Part shown: piece after piece, positions 53,701 to 60,867 of the stretch | How positions within the stretch are numbered: the first letter of the stretch is position 1 | Layout of the letters: the number at the start of each line of letters is the position of its first letter | Assembly (NCBI GenBank): GCA_933228895.1 | Contig: OW121851.1 | Span: 110,753,271-110,817,270, forward strand | DNA length: 64,000 nucleotides | Reading direction: 5' to 3' | Origin: Platycnemis pennipes | Taxonomy: Eukaryota > Arthropoda > Insecta > Odonata > Platycnemididae | Translations under genes and position numbers: made by a program | Notes under the pieces: model-generated | What the model saw: the letters and a program-made list of their open reading frames with translations, nothing else | Database searches by the model: none | Told to the model about the DNA's origin: nothing

Positions 53701-56616
53701 AAATTGCACTTGTATACTAACATAACTAGGTGCTATCAATGGGGTCGTTTACCATTTTTTTTATTGCCTAATATGATAGAGTTTGTAAAAATAAAAAGAC
53801 CCGTATTTTTCCATTTTTTGATCCGTCAATTATTTCTAGAGTTATAGGCGGCAAAAAACTGATGTTTGTAACCCTTTCGGAAAAGTGAGTGTGGTGCAAC
53901 CTCTGATGTATATCGACTTCGTCCAATCACAACTGAGCCCACGAAGCTACTTTGCCTTATCGCAAAGGGGGGGACACAGCTGGCTCTGCCAATCGGAGTA
54001 GTTACGACAGCATCTGTGTGAGCAGACCTTCCGAGAACCCCCCTCCACTCCCTTCCCTTCCCATAAGAGCAGTCAAGGACGGGAGGAAAATGATGTCAGT
54101 GTTATCATAGCAGCTTTTTCGGTGGGCGTCACCTTTTGCTTATTTTAATTTTTTTTATGAGTGAATGGTTGTAGTTAGAAGATTAATTTTTTCACTAAAT
54201 TTCTTTTTTCGTTTCCATCTAACAATTTCATGCACAAAATTGTGATTTTGGTTCCGAGTAAACCCCATTATGGACTGTTGAATACATTCTTTTATGAGCA
54301 TTAATAAGCGGAAGATGATATTATACCTTCAGATTCTGTTCAGTTTTGAATCTAACCTCAAACTAGAGTCAAAGTTCAAATAAATTAAAAATTTACAGGA
54401 AAGATTAAACTTGGCATTATTAATATATTTGATAGAATAAACTATAAGGTATCACTATGACAAGGTAAACATTTTGTTCGTAACTGACACACAATTTGGT
54501 AAGGATCTACTGTCACTATAGTACATCGAGACTCTTGAGTTTGAGAAGCTACATCTTCCTTAGAGAGACTAATTAGAATTCAGTTTTGTAATGCTCGTAA
54601 TTGTTATTTCCCTACTTCTCTATACTCTTCTTGCTGATAACCTTTCAGATGAAATTGTCCCACTCAAGATTGTCAAGTCACCAGTTTCATAGTAGGGTCT
54701 TACACATTCCGTAACAACTTTTGTAAATTTTTAAATAAATAAAATAGGTTTTCTTCTAATTGTTAAGGACACCATTGGCCTTATTTAACTGAAATTTCAA
54801 TTTAATATGACGGCAGCTAACAGAATACCAAGTACATGATGATTGGTCACTGTATTTGAAATTACGAAAATGCTTTTTTCTCATAAAACTAGGAAAAGTT
54901 TGTCTATGGTGACAAAAAAATTTTATTTTCGTAAATAAATGTAGAAATGAATTCATAATATACCTACATATTACTAAATTAGAATTGGTGCCTCTTTTAG
55001 AAGATATAGTGTATACTTGCTGTTATTCAGAGTATTCATGGGTAGCATTCACACATCTCTAGTAATTTGAAGTGAGTGCATAATATCCAAATAACAGTGT
55101 GTGCATTAGTCATTAATTTCACTATGCATATGGGGTAAAAGAATTTGTATCTGTGTTTCCTTGTCATTCAGTGGTAGAAAACTCTCTCATATTTTACAAT
55201 TGACTGAAGTGTGAGATTTGCGTTGTCTATAGAGTTCGTGATTTCATGTGTATATATGTCTTTCTCAGAGTAGGACCTGATAATAATGAGATGATAGGCC
55301 TCCATCGAATTATGAATACACCCCTACTTTCACCAATAAAATTTAAAAATGTTTTTGAATATATATATCATATACCTAAGATTGTTGATAATATATATAT
55401 CATCCAATACCTAAGCATAATGGCCTCACCTCATGTTTTAACTTGGTATCTTTTTATATGCCTGGCCTATATTCACATGGATACATTTCAAATATTATAA
55501 CATAACAGGATTTCAAACTTGAGCTTGGTCTTTATTAAATTATTACTTAAATTATTTACGAACTCGCTAGATCAGATTGTCGGTCATGGAAATCATGACA
55601 GGCTAGGCTGTAACGATTTCCATGACCATGACCATAAAATAAGATAGTGTAAAATCCGGTTATAACGTGCCCCACTACACCACGGGTCTCACCATGTCCC
55701 CCGAAATGATTAAATTGACTATTTTCGTGCCAGAAGTAGGTAACTTTTTCGTATAGTATAGCTCTTAAAACTGTAAGTACTGATGTATAAATTTTTGGAT
55801 AAGCTTCCAATCAGCCCAAATGTTTTTTAGCTAATTTACTTGAATTCCCTCTAAGAGATTCGGTGCATGTTGCACACCCAGCGCTCTAAAAATGAAGCCA
55901 TTGGAGTACAGCTGTCAGCTTATTGATGATTGGGTGAATCATTACTTCCAGATCAGTTTTCTTGGTACTTGTATGCCATATTTTCAATTACCATCCTTGC
56001 TGTATTTCTCTTTTCCATTTGTTTTTAATTAACCTGTAGAATCTCTTACGTTACCATTATGGATACCTTTCAATTTGCACTATTATTGTGAATTCATTTA
56101 AGAAATTAATGATGTGGCAAATGTATAAATGTCAAGAAAAACTTCAAAACTTTATAAATTTCATGGTCAGAATTCGTGAATGAAGGACTGGGAGCTGTTG
56201 ATGAACCAATGGTGTAAAATTACATGTGTAGTGTGTAGATGAGGAGTAAATTTTTTCATTCAGATGAATAAAAAATCAAAACTGAATGAATTCCTAGCTG
56301 TATAATTGTCCTTTGGATTGCCAGACTGGCTTGTTGCCGACATGGATACAGAGTGTGTTTTGGCCCTTAGTTGTCATGGGCTTTTTAAGAGGATATTTGA
56401 TTAATGGATGTCTTCTGCTTACAGCCATGTGCAGTATGTGCTGTCGGTGTTCTGGAGTGTTTACCTCTGGCCGCTGCCTATGGATTGGATGAAATTTATC
56501 GAAAGAGTTTGAAATGGATCACCAAGTACTTCATCCGAATTTGGCCTTCCAAAGCATTTGCTGCATTGCCACGTGAACTGATTGACAAATGCTACCATCA
56601 GCATGTGGTTCATATG
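20623..56616 (+). CDS. BTBD8: BTBD8-like double-BTB protein, six exons, 3' end outside window
   Basis: The exons join as 20623-20753, 21592-21795, 33814-39860, 44949-45195, 52733-52910 and 56425-56616. All junctions are GT-AG and the phases agree (2, 2, 1, 2, 0, 0), giving 2,333 open codons with no stop yet. The order is a short N-terminus, BTB1 (about residues 48-140), a disordered Ser/Glu-rich block of about 2,000 residues, BTB2 (about 2154-2262), then a BACK-like helical region. BTB2 and what follows match human BTBD8 closely in spacing and key residues (A-H-K, Y-F-A-A-M-L-S-G, A-D-M-x-G-L-E-G-L-K-E). The long vertebrate isoform, known as APache, is linked to AP-2 and synaptic vesicle endocytosis. 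A similar adaptor role here is inference. The introns carry many transposons. Confidence 0.85.
21321..21422 (+). other. candidate cryptic or poison exon in BTBD8 intron 1
   Basis: A 102-nt segment has a good acceptor (tgtatttcag) and a strong donor (G|GTAAGTTT). Its length is a multiple of three, but if spliced between exons 1 and 2 in their phase it introduces a TGA 11 codons in. One alternative frame is fully open (33 codons), but neither neighbour can use it. Either it is a regulated exon that triggers decay of the transcript or a chance pair of splice sites. Confidence 0.35.
21592..21795 (+). CDS. BTBD8: BTBD8 exon 2 (first BTB domain)
   Basis: After an ACAG acceptor, the exon encodes the core of a BTB/POZ fold: W-D-L-E-V-I-V, then I-R-A-H-H-S-I-L, then R-A-P-K-F-F. 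This is the usual strand-helix start (D-V-x-F-x-V ... A-H-K-x-x-L-x-x-R-S-x-x-F). BTB domains are protein-interaction modules that often dimerise. The fold finishes at the start of exon 3. It ends ATAAG|GTATGA in phase 2. Confidence 0.8.
21984..24861. mobile_element. 2.9-kb inverted-repeat element with TTTTAAAA arrays
   Basis: Perfect 17-bp inverted ends CATCCCAAGTAGCAAAA lie at 21984-22000 and 24845-24861. Just inside each end (22010-22260 and 24455-24840) are arrays of the palindromic motif ATTTTAAAAT at irregular spacing. The centre contains a 167-bp tandem repeat. No transposase is visible, so it is non-autonomous. The superfamily is unclear: flanking bases suggest at most an AT dinucleotide duplication. 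It lies in BTBD8 intron 2. Confidence 0.7.
24065..24433. repeat. 167-bp tandem repeat, 2.2 copies
   Basis: Units start at 24065, 24232 and 24399 with aggtgtact(t/c)cactcacac. The first two are nearly identical and the third stops after about 35 bp. It lies inside the 21984-24861 element. Confidence 0.85.
24866..25593. other. BTBD8 intron 2 sequence, no feature
   Basis: AT-rich intronic DNA. A local reiteration of cctatagg-like words at 25010-25170 (ctaataggattcttat, ctatagg, tctataggaatc) is a small imperfect repeat cluster. No gene. Confidence 0.4.
25594..28860 (+). pseudogene. 5'-truncated LINE (endonuclease-reverse transcriptase), decayed
   Basis: From about 25636 the plus strand encodes G-D-W-N-D-V-V (the endonuclease core), G-K-Y-G-L and S-D-x-x-L-V-I-M-like blocks. 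Then come P-S-E-I-I-K-Y, the reverse-transcriptase blocks I-I-I-P-I-P-K-K and K-I-L-T-R-I, the catalytic L-R-F-V-D-D-I-A-L-L (about 27255-27290), and the C-terminal W-C-Y-R-R-M-M-K-I, G-H-I-M-R-H-D-G-L and A-S-N-Q-S motifs. Many stops and frameshifts show that it is dead. The LINE starts in the middle of the endonuclease, and a 20-bp inverted copy of its first bases lies just upstream. A solo LTR splits its 3' end at 27973-28692. Confidence 0.85.
27973..28692. mobile_element. solo LTR, 720 bp, inserted in the LINE
   Basis: The insertion begins TGTAAC and ends GTTACA, giving canonical TG...CA ends, and is flanked by the 4-bp duplication ATAT (27969-27972 and 28693-28696). The LINE reading resumes beyond it. 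No internal retroviral-type genes are present, which fits recombination between two LTRs. A TATA-like tttata lies near 28570. The size and 4-bp duplication suggest a Gypsy or BEL-type source, but the family cannot be decided from one LTR. Confidence 0.75.
28865..32138. other. BTBD8 intron 2 sequence, no feature
   Basis: No coding domain or named repeat is recognised. A purine/pyrimidine-skewed stretch at 29130-29500 contains two loosely similar segments (ctgagcaagaaccgtgttag and ctgagtagggatcgtgtgac) and may be an old repeat. The rest is AT-rich intron. Confidence 0.45.
32139..32490. mobile_element. Tigger/pogo-type MITE, 352 bp
   Basis: The ends are CAGTAGAACCCCTCTAATTC and its near reverse complement (gaattagtggggctctactg), flanked by TA on both sides (32137-32138 and 32491-32492). 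Such ends and the TA duplication are typical of non-autonomous Tigger/pogo derivatives. No ORF. It lies in BTBD8 intron 2. Confidence 0.85.
32493..33813. other. 3' end of BTBD8 intron 2
   Basis: AT-rich intron with a short TA microsatellite at about 33010-33025, ending in a strong polypyrimidine tract and the CAG acceptor at 33811-33813. No other feature. Confidence 0.5.
33814..39860 (+). CDS. BTBD8: BTBD8 giant exon 3 (end of BTB1 plus disordered region)
   Basis: This 6,047-nt internal exon is unusually long. Its first 30 or so residues (R-D-I-Y-V-K-N-S, then E-E-E-E-R-S-L-L-L-Y-L) complete BTB1. The rest, about 1,980 residues, is rich in Ser, Gly, Glu and Asp with no globular domain, and looks intrinsically disordered. 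Basic Ser/Arg patches occur at about 34380-34620 and 38080-38110. P-I-V-S-G-G occurs twice (about 37775 and 37875). A hydrophobic motif F-x-M-(F/Y)-I-(D/E) occurs three times (near 38320, 38545 and 38685). Ser/Pro-rich contexts suggest phosphorylation. It ends TTTGG|GTAAGT in phase 1. If the donor is skipped, the frame runs on to a stop at 39946. Confidence 0.85.
39861..40451. other. 5' part of BTBD8 intron 3
   Basis: The reading frame of exon 3 continues for about 28 codons into the intron to a stop ending at 39946. An AATAAA lies at about 40445, so a shorter, intron-retaining transcript end is conceivable. A TTAACC at 40242 pairs with GGTTAA at 43775 and could mark a TTAA-type element around the P-like insertion, but the inverted match is only a few bases. 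Confidence 0.35.
40909..41148 (+). pseudogene. THAP-domain fragment, 79 residues
   Basis: An ATG at 40909 opens a frame with the THAP zinc-finger layout: C-T-Y-Y-L-T-P-G-C-K-N at the start, F-I-R-L-P, then L-W-L-R-A-I-R-R, and C-E-D-H-F at the end. These correspond to the C2-C-H zinc ligands, the FP region, the conserved Trp and the C-x2-H pair. The first Cys pair is spaced more widely than usual. THAP domains bind specific DNA, and in P-type transposases they recognise the element's ends. The frame stops right after the domain, so this is either a first exon or a truncated remnant. Confidence 0.65.
41456..42873. repeat. internal 87-bp inverted repeat of the P-like element
   Basis: 41456-41542 and 42787-42873 are reverse complements with about ten mismatches, sharing among others ctaaggcaggggcttctgac. 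They lie inside the P-like element and enclose the LINE tail. They may be subterminal repeats of a second element nested in the first, or parts of a rearranged P-like interior. Confidence 0.7.
41935..42350 (-). pseudogene. LINE 3' end (C-terminal coding remnant and 3' UTR)
   Basis: Read on the minus strand from 42350, a C-terminal LINE segment appears: G-R-L-D-H-I-H-K-I, then F-F-P-R-T-I-R-D-T-N-N-G. The F-P-R-T-I-R-D-W-N-type block is characteristic of CR1/Jockey-type LINE C-termini. A 3' UTR follows with the cacaccctcgtggtggcttg block and a terminal TGTAGA short repeat at about 41940. Everything 5' of this is missing, as usual for 5'-truncated LINEs. The same 3' UTR occurs at 2890-2945 and 63353-63395. 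Confidence 0.65.
43740..44948. other. 3' part of BTBD8 intron 3
   Basis: No domain or named repeat is seen. Open frames of up to 97 codons here lack support. The intron ends with a short pyrimidine tract and acceptor TTTCAG at 44943-44948. Confidence 0.5.
44949..45195 (+). CDS. BTBD8: BTBD8 exon 4 (start of second BTB domain)
   Basis: The exon joins exon 3 in phase 1. After a Ser-rich linker it encodes Q-D-L-L-R-M-F, T-D-V-T-V-E-V-E-G, V-R-A-H-K-C-I-L and Y-F-A-A-M-L-S-G-G-W-V-E-S, ending in V-I-S-L-Q-G. These are the canonical first half of a BTB/POZ domain, with the conserved D, the A-H-K and the F-x-x-M-L core. The match with the second BTB of human BTBD8 is residue-by-residue clear. Donor CAAGG|GTAAGT, phase 2. 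Confidence 0.9.
45968..46602 (-). pseudogene. piggyBac transposase catalytic fragment
   Basis: The minus strand has two blocks separated by a stop at about 46370. The first (46602-46369) reads S-L-N-E-V then G-V-L-I-E-P-S, corresponding to the first catalytic region, but the expected Asp is Asn. The second (46369-45968) reads S-L-F-M-D-N-Y-Y-K-S (second catalytic Asp), L-K-R-G, M-I-S-S-E-F and Y/H-N-E-S-M-S-G-I-D (third Asp), then Q-M-M-P-Y-H-P. This is a DDD-type PGBD transposase core. The Asp-to-Asn change and the stop make it inactive. Confidence 0.85.
47230..47285 (+). other. G-rich tract with G-quadruplex potential
   Basis: Around 47246-47280 the plus strand has at least four runs of four or more G separated by one or two bases (ggaggggggg, aggggt, gggggagg). 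Such a pattern can form a G-quadruplex. It lies in the piggyBac interior, 120 bp before the nested Tigger. Confidence 0.5.
47400..50312 (+). mobile_element. full-length Tigger (pogo-type) transposon, 2,913 bp
   Basis: Ends CAGTGAACTCTCGTTAG at 47400 and the exact reverse complement at 50312, extending about 23 bp with one mismatch, are flanked by TA on both sides. The subterminal regions carry repeated TAG(C/T)ACGTT words: five on the left (47414-47530) and three on the right (50242-50298), plausible transposase-binding sites. The transposase gene is open throughout. The near-perfect ends and open reading suggest a recent arrival, into an older piggyBac element. Confidence 0.92.
47879..49579 (+). 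CDS. Tigger/pogo transposase, two exons, apparently intact
   Basis: Exon 1 (47879-49149) and exon 2 (49318-49579) join across a 168-nt GT-AG intron in phase 2 to give 510 codons, the usual Tigger length. Domains: a psq-type helix-turn-helix (about 8-55), a CENP-B-type DNA-binding domain (about 70-135) and a DDE_1 catalytic domain (about 160-385). Catalytic Asp residues are visible at D173 (N-A-D-E-T-G-L), D278 (L-L-I-D-N-C) and D310 (Q-P-L-D-Q-G). After an acidic linker, the last residues carry Q-S-T-L-H-R-F-F (500-507), a consensus PCNA-interacting motif. Unspliced, the frame would stop at 49162 and lack this tail. It acts in the nucleus on the TAG(C/T)ACGTT-bearing ends. Confidence 0.92.
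50629..50880 (+). mobile_element. Tigger-type end, partial
   Basis: After a TA at 50627-50628 the sequence CAGTAGACTCTCGATAATAC resembles Tigger/pogo ends. It continues with attcgaaaattcggt-type subterminal repeats. I find no matching right end, so the element is probably truncated by the Copia fragment or decayed. Confidence 0.5.
50815..51048 (-). pseudogene. Copia retrotransposon fragment (GAG-pre-integrase)
   Basis: The minus strand encodes G-N-L-Y-T-I-E followed about 25 residues later by A-K-L-W-H-R-R-F-G-H-L-G-M. The L-W-H-R-R-x-G-H-L motif is the zinc-binding GAG-pre-integrase domain found just before the integrase core in Copia/Ty1 polyproteins. The frame is open for 79 codons, but no integrase follows on the downstream (lower-coordinate) side, so only a scrap is left. 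Confidence 0.75.
51366..52199. mobile_element. 834-bp MITE with ATAGGGTAGTTTCCT ends
   Basis: The inverted ends ATAGGGTAGTTTCCT and AGGAAACTACCCTAT are perfect over 15 bp and flanked by TA on both sides (51364-51365 and 52200-52201). The TA duplication places it with the Tc1/mariner/pogo group. There is no transposase ORF. It lies in BTBD8 intron 4. Confidence 0.8.
52205..52732. other. 3' end of BTBD8 intron 4
   Basis: No feature apart from the pyrimidine-rich run and the TTTGCAG acceptor at 52726-52732. Confidence 0.5.
52733..52910 (+). CDS. BTBD8: BTBD8 exon 5 (end of second BTB domain)
   Basis: Joined in phase 2, the exon encodes F-S-Y-S-A-V-H-F-A-L, Y-S-G-T-S-N-I-P, the L-A-D-M-L-G-L-E-G-L-K-E helix and Y-C-H-F-F-H-K. 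This completes the BTB fold and matches human BTBD8 nearly position by position (there, Y-G-G-T-L-D-I-P and A-D-M-Y-G-L-E-G-L-K-E). It ends exactly on a codon at CATAAG|GTAAGT (phase 0). Confidence 0.92.
53083..53264. repeat. fold-back element of about 180 bp with hammerhead-like arms
   Basis: The two halves are near-perfect reverse complements of about 80 bp around a centre at 53170 (arms share ccactataaatgtttatta and gggtttcattcact). Both strands carry a Penelope-like 3' end signature: CTGAAG, a short hairpin, then GAAAC and AATAAA. It is probably a head-to-head pair of 3' end copies, inserted in BTBD8 intron 5. Confidence 0.75.
53374..53645 (+). mobile_element. tRNA-derived SINE, family B, plus-strand copy
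   Basis: The A box (aggcctaatgggtagagtgc) and B box (gggttcttatccc) are followed by the same body as the minus-strand SINE at 9309-9575, ending near gtttatgttgaacac. Target duplications are not clear. It lies 110 bp upstream of repeat R copy 3, an arrangement loosely similar to that at 9.3 kb. Confidence 0.8.
53757..54270. repeat. dispersed repeat R, copy 3
   Basis: This aligns over its full length, same orientation, with the tandem pair at 9246-10640: the gataga(g)tttgtaaaa start, gttataggcgg, aaccctttcgg, the ggggggacac block, the cttccgag C-rich tract, gtcaaggacggg and gattttggttccgagtaaa at the end. A single copy here shows that the unit is dispersed and not only tandem. Confidence 0.8.
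54275..56424. other. 3' part of BTBD8 intron 5
   Basis: AT-rich intron without recognised repeats, apart from a small imperfect inverted repeat near 55590-55630 (ggtcatggaaatc and gatttccatgacc). It ends with the acceptor TTACAG at 56419-56424. Confidence 0.5.
56425..56616 (+). CDS. BTBD8: BTBD8 exon 6 (BACK-like helical region)
   Basis: The exon has exactly 64 codons in phase 0 at both ends. It encodes V-L-E-C-L-P-L-A-A-A-Y-G-L, K-W-I-T-K-Y-F-I-R-I-W and F-A-A-L-P-R-E-L. This matches the human BTBD8 segment after BTB2 (I-L-E-C-L-I-I-A-H-S-V-G, K-W-I-V-K-H-F-A-R-F-W, F-A-N-I-P-P-E-I), a BACK-like helical region. Donor CATATG|GTAAGT. I see no further coding exon up to base 64000, so the rest of the gene is outside. 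Confidence 0.9.
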
Positions 56617-57289
56617 GTAAGTTGAATTTTCATCATATACAAAATGGAAACTCTGCTATAGAATCCCCACATCCATTAGAGATATAGTTCTGAGACCATC
56701 CACTGTAAATTGAAACCATGGATAATGGTGAAAGCTCTACCTAAGTCTATTCTCTTTTGCCCTTAATGAACTCATTTTCCTTAGCAAAAAACAAACTTCA
56801 TATATTTCATGTTCAATGTATTCTTAACTCCTTGCTATGTAGTTTATGCATAATGAGAAATACAAAAATGAAGTAGTAATTATTATTCAGTCATAATGCT
56901 TAGTCATGAGAATGTTCACTTATTCTTGTGCTGCACAGTAGCCAAGGCTTTCCTCCTCTGTCCCTCCATCCTTTTCATAAAAGGGTTGGCAGTAGGGAAC
57001 ATGTTTTGCTTATCAATAATTAATAATGTGTATGGAACTCGAACGAAGGTTATTTAAATGGGTTTTGATTTTCCTGAAATCGTATCTCATTTTCATTTAA
57101 AAGATAAGGAGGAAAGGGCCAGAGGGAATTTTTCTCTCCTTGCGATATGAGAGATATTCTCTAAATGATTTTTGAAGTGAGTGGAATGTGTTGAAGGGCA
57201 TTGCCGAGCAACTTAATCTCCCTTCTGCCTTCCTTGCCATTTGAGTTTGGAGCAGCAGTCTTAGAGTCCACTTGAGCTAATTGAAGAGA
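56617..57289. other. BTBD8 intron 6, 5' part
   Basis: Intronic sequence with no recognised repeat or domain. Confidence 0.45.
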
Positions 57290-58071
57290 ATGGGGAAATA
57301 TGCATGAAATTTATTTCTTGTGTATTAATGATGTACTTGATGCAATATTTTCTCATTAATTTAAATATGTAAGCCAAAATTTTCTATTCCAAATACAAAG
57401 ATTATTAAATATTATGAAAACGTTACTGAAAATAGCCGTAAGTCATGTGACCTGAAACACCTTCTGACGTCACTACACGGTATACGTTCTATATTGCTGC
57501 AGAATAAGATGTTTATTTTACTAGAAAATGAAGCGAATATGTATTTGTTTTTATGTTTTGAGCCGTTTTTTGATCGGAACCATGACTGAAAAGGGACCTA
57601 AAAAAGCACAATCCGACAATTTGTCTTTGGTTGACTGTCTTTTGGTGGCAAACTTAAAAACAGCAATTGCTTTGTCATAACAGAGATTCTAGGAGTGACA
57701 ACAAACAGGGCACTGTACAGATATTTTACTATTTATGGACGATATGCTCTTTATGATACGTACTACTTAAATAAAAAACCACAATACGTTCATTTATTGC
57801 ATTAAACAAATGAGATAAATACATACGTTTTTGCCAAGAATTCATCAAACAGCTCTCTCCACATACAAGAGATGTCCATAGTGATACCATGCCGTGACGT
57901 TGTGGGATGATATCATCTTTTTAAGCTTCCGAATAGGTACAACTTTTAGAGAGTAATATCATTGTAACGCAACTTAATTCTTCAGTGAAATTTTTGCCGA
58001 GCACATTTTTGCTGATGAATTAACATTTAAAGAGATATAAAAGTATTGCATGTTCCCCATTGGTGTTGGAG
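57290..58071. mobile_element. short P-like non-autonomous element, copy 1
   Basis: Starts AATGGGGAAATATGCATG and ends CATGTTCCCCATT, inverted. It aligns with 62960-63726 through most of its length: the tgatgtacttgatg block, the gccaaaattttctat block, the cacttctgacgtcac-type block and the catacgtttttgccaag block. The ends are shared with the 3.3-kb THAP-bearing element at 40452. No ORF. Flanking duplications are not apparent. Confidence 0.75.
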
Positions 58072-58289
58072 GGAATTAAGAACCTAACCAACAGCTGTGG
58101 AGTGTGTTGCATTTTATGAAGGAATATCTGATTGGGGCTTCGAAAAGAGAAAGGTGATGAGAGTGGGGCCACAAGTTGAGATGGCTTACGTGATGACAAC
58201 TTGATCTCCTATCATTTTGGTTAGCTAGTGTTTTAGGTCTGAGAAAAGCAATATAGACTCGAGCTTTCTCTTGCTTGTTAAGGGATGGG

Positions 58290-58480
58290 TAAAGGCCGGG
58301 CCACGTTCAACGTGAATGGTGACGTGAAACGTGTACCGTGAAACATGTAGCGTAAAACGTGAAGAGATGGCGCACGGGTGGGAGAATGGAAACGGACACA
58401 ATCAGTGCATTTTGTGAGACGTGTACGTGAGAGATGGTCATCTCCCATCTCTCATGTTTCACATACACGGAAAACAAATG
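58290..58480. mobile_element. possible GGCC-type palindromic MITE
   Basis: A segment starting GGCCGGGCCACGTTCAACG contains reiterated ACGTGAAACGTG-like words and self-complementary gagatggtcatctc. It is similar in reverse to 63728-63835. I place it tentatively with the GGCC-ended elements at 4637 and 13539. The right border is uncertain. Confidence 0.4.
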
Positions 58481-59478
58481 AAAACTGTCCTAAGAAGTTG
58501 GCTATAAGGAGCCACCTGTGGGGAGTTATTGAAGATGCAAGTGGATGCATGCCTCTTCTGAAATAAATTTTAGTCTCAAATATTGTAAAACTTATTTCTT
58601 TCTTTTATTTTAGCATAAAAAATTCCCTGACTTTTTTCTAATGAGGGAAGCAATGAATGAATAGTTATTTGAAGTTACAGTAAAACCTCCCATTAGCGAA
58701 CTCCCTTACAATGAGTAACTCCGATTAATGAGCAAATGGAGTTGGTCCCGCCAAGATGCCATTAAAAAGCACGCATTTTGACTTCCTTACTACGAACTCC
58801 CATACAACGAGAACCTCCCGATGAGGTGGAGAGCCAGTAGTCCCATGAGCACTTGTTGACGACACTTGCACGAATTATTTCTCGTCGAAAGCCATTTATT
58901 TTCAAAAGTACATGAGCTGGTTTTGACTCTTGAAACCTGTGTTTCTTGTTTTCCTAAACGTCCGTTAAAAGTTGGGTGCGTGTCTTTCATGGAATTTTAT
59001 TTATTAACATGATCATTTTTTTGCAAATTTTCATGACATGAGTAAATAAGCCTTGAACCAGTACACAAGTCATTATTATTGTTTTCTTTCATTTTTGCCA
59101 AGACATACTGTGGCTTTTTTATAGGTTCGCTGCAAATATTGTAGTCACAAAGATTGGATTAGCGTTGCTGTGGGAGGTTGAACGTATTGCGTTTGCTGAC
59201 CACGGAACGTCAGTGATCGAAAAAATGTAATGCACAATATTTTTAAGTAGACATATGGGAAATGGATATGCTGTGTAGAAGCCGGACATCAATATGTTGA
59301 GCTAAATATCATATGCTCTGCTTCAATTGACAACTTAAGAGTTTACAAAGGTGACTTAAAAGAATGCTTAATTGGCTCTTGTACATGTAAGAGTGTCACA
59401 GGAAAAAATTGTTTCTAGTGTCTCTGCATGCTTAAATTGTGATTCATTGAACTAATAGTAGAATAAAGAAGGTGGAAC

Positions 59479-60867
59479 TTGGTCATCACAAAACTTTTTG
59501 GGGTTGAGGCATCAGCAGATCCCGATTTTGAGAAAAATTTTTGGCAAATGTTGCCAAAGTTGATCGGGAAATATGAACCGGAAGACATTTTTAATGCAGT
59601 TGAAGCAGGATTATTCTACAATAGAGATTTATTGTGCTATTTTGTGCCAACAGCGATGGTTCAGTGAAATTACCTCCGCTTGTAATTGGAAAATCCAACA
59701 AAACTCATTTTTTAAAAACTGTACAATTACCATGTCCCTACGAACATAGAAATTCTTGGATGACCTCTGAGATATTTCGAGAATGGGTTGTTGAGGTTGA
59801 AGCCTGAATGGAAAATAGAAAAATTCTGTTGTTTGTTGACCACTGCTCGGCCCACAAATCGGAGGCTATAAATGTAAGAAATGTGACGGTGGCTTTCTTT
59901 CCGCCTAACTGCACAAGTCGGCTACAGCTGCTGGACCAGGAAGTCATATCCCATGTATAGAGGCTGTACTGACGTTATTGTTGCAGTATTTACTTGGAAG
60001 GGTGTGGGGTACCAGCAACCCTACTCTTCTCAAATAGATTCTCCAGGCTATGCAGCATATGTGTCTTTGTTGGGATGCCATTTCGCCCGTGACAATAAGA
60101 CATTACTTAGCAAGAAAACAGGGTTTTATGAAACTGAATCTAATTGTGAAGTGAATGCAAGCCAAGGGGATGGAGATTGGGAGGAACTGATGAGCAAGCT
60201 AAGCATTCGAGACATTTCATTTGATGACTTCGTAAATGTCAACGAAGGTGTAGGACGTGCTCTGCTGAAAGTGAGGCGAGTGAAAAAGAGGATGGAGACC
60301 GAAGAGGACAATGAAGATCTAGAGCAGGAAAAAATGGAAACCTTCCACGCCCCCTTTCACACTAAATTTGGTGGGCATGTGAAAAAAACAAGTATTACGT
60401 ACAATGAAAACAAAACATGTATTTTTACGATCACAAAATACAAAATTATAAGTTTCAACAAAAAGAAATACTGTTAAGAGAAGAAAATTGACAAAAAGCT
60501 ATATATTTTTGCTATAAAAGAGTTTTACACAAGTGGATTGTTAAGTTTTCTAAACATCAAGGTTGATTTTAAAAATCTACACCATAAAATTAGTTAAAGA
60601 AACATATGGATTTTATTTACTTAGAGATTTTTATTTTTAACTGATCTCGCGCTCATGCCCCCCCGACATGTCTTCACAACCCCCTGGGGTGGCATGCCCC
60701 CCAGTTTGGGAACCCCTGATCTAGAGAGTGAATTTGTGAAACACAAGTCCCAAGAAGTCATTCCAGTACTGGACATGGCAGAGAAATTCTTGCTCTCTGC
60801 TGAAGAATGTAACAGGAAAGATATTAGAGCATTTCAGGAATGCTGTTCTTCATTAGAGAAAGAATAG
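59479..60867 (+). pseudogene. Tigger transposase pseudogene
   Basis: The DDE_1 domain is recognisable through several frames: D-I-F-N-A-V-E-A-G-L-F-Y (first catalytic Asp changed to Val), P-L-V-I-G-K, L-L-F-V-D-H-C-S-A-H (second Asp kept), P-P-N-C-T-S and L-L-D-Q-E-V-I (third Asp kept). The N-terminal DNA-binding half is missing or unreadable. Stops break the frame at about 59667, 59807 and 59958. The acidic C-terminal part (from about 60150) runs to D-L-E at 60324, is split by the hAT MITE, and resumes in frame with S-E-F-V-K-H to a stop at 60867. Confidence 0.85.
60325..60718. mobile_element. hAT-type MITE, 394 bp, with 8-bp TSD
   Basis: The insertion ends AGTTTGGGAACCCCTG, a typical hAT terminus, and starts CAGG. 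The perfect 8-bp duplication ATCTAGAG flanks it (60317-60324 and 60719-60726), as expected for hAT. It interrupts the dead Tigger transposase between two halves of one reading frame. No transposase inside. Confidence 0.85.

Noticed and set aside
55556..55810. 84-codon minus-strand frame with His/Gly-rich translation
   Set aside because: No known motif. It overlaps a small inverted repeat in an intron, and chance is the simplest explanation.
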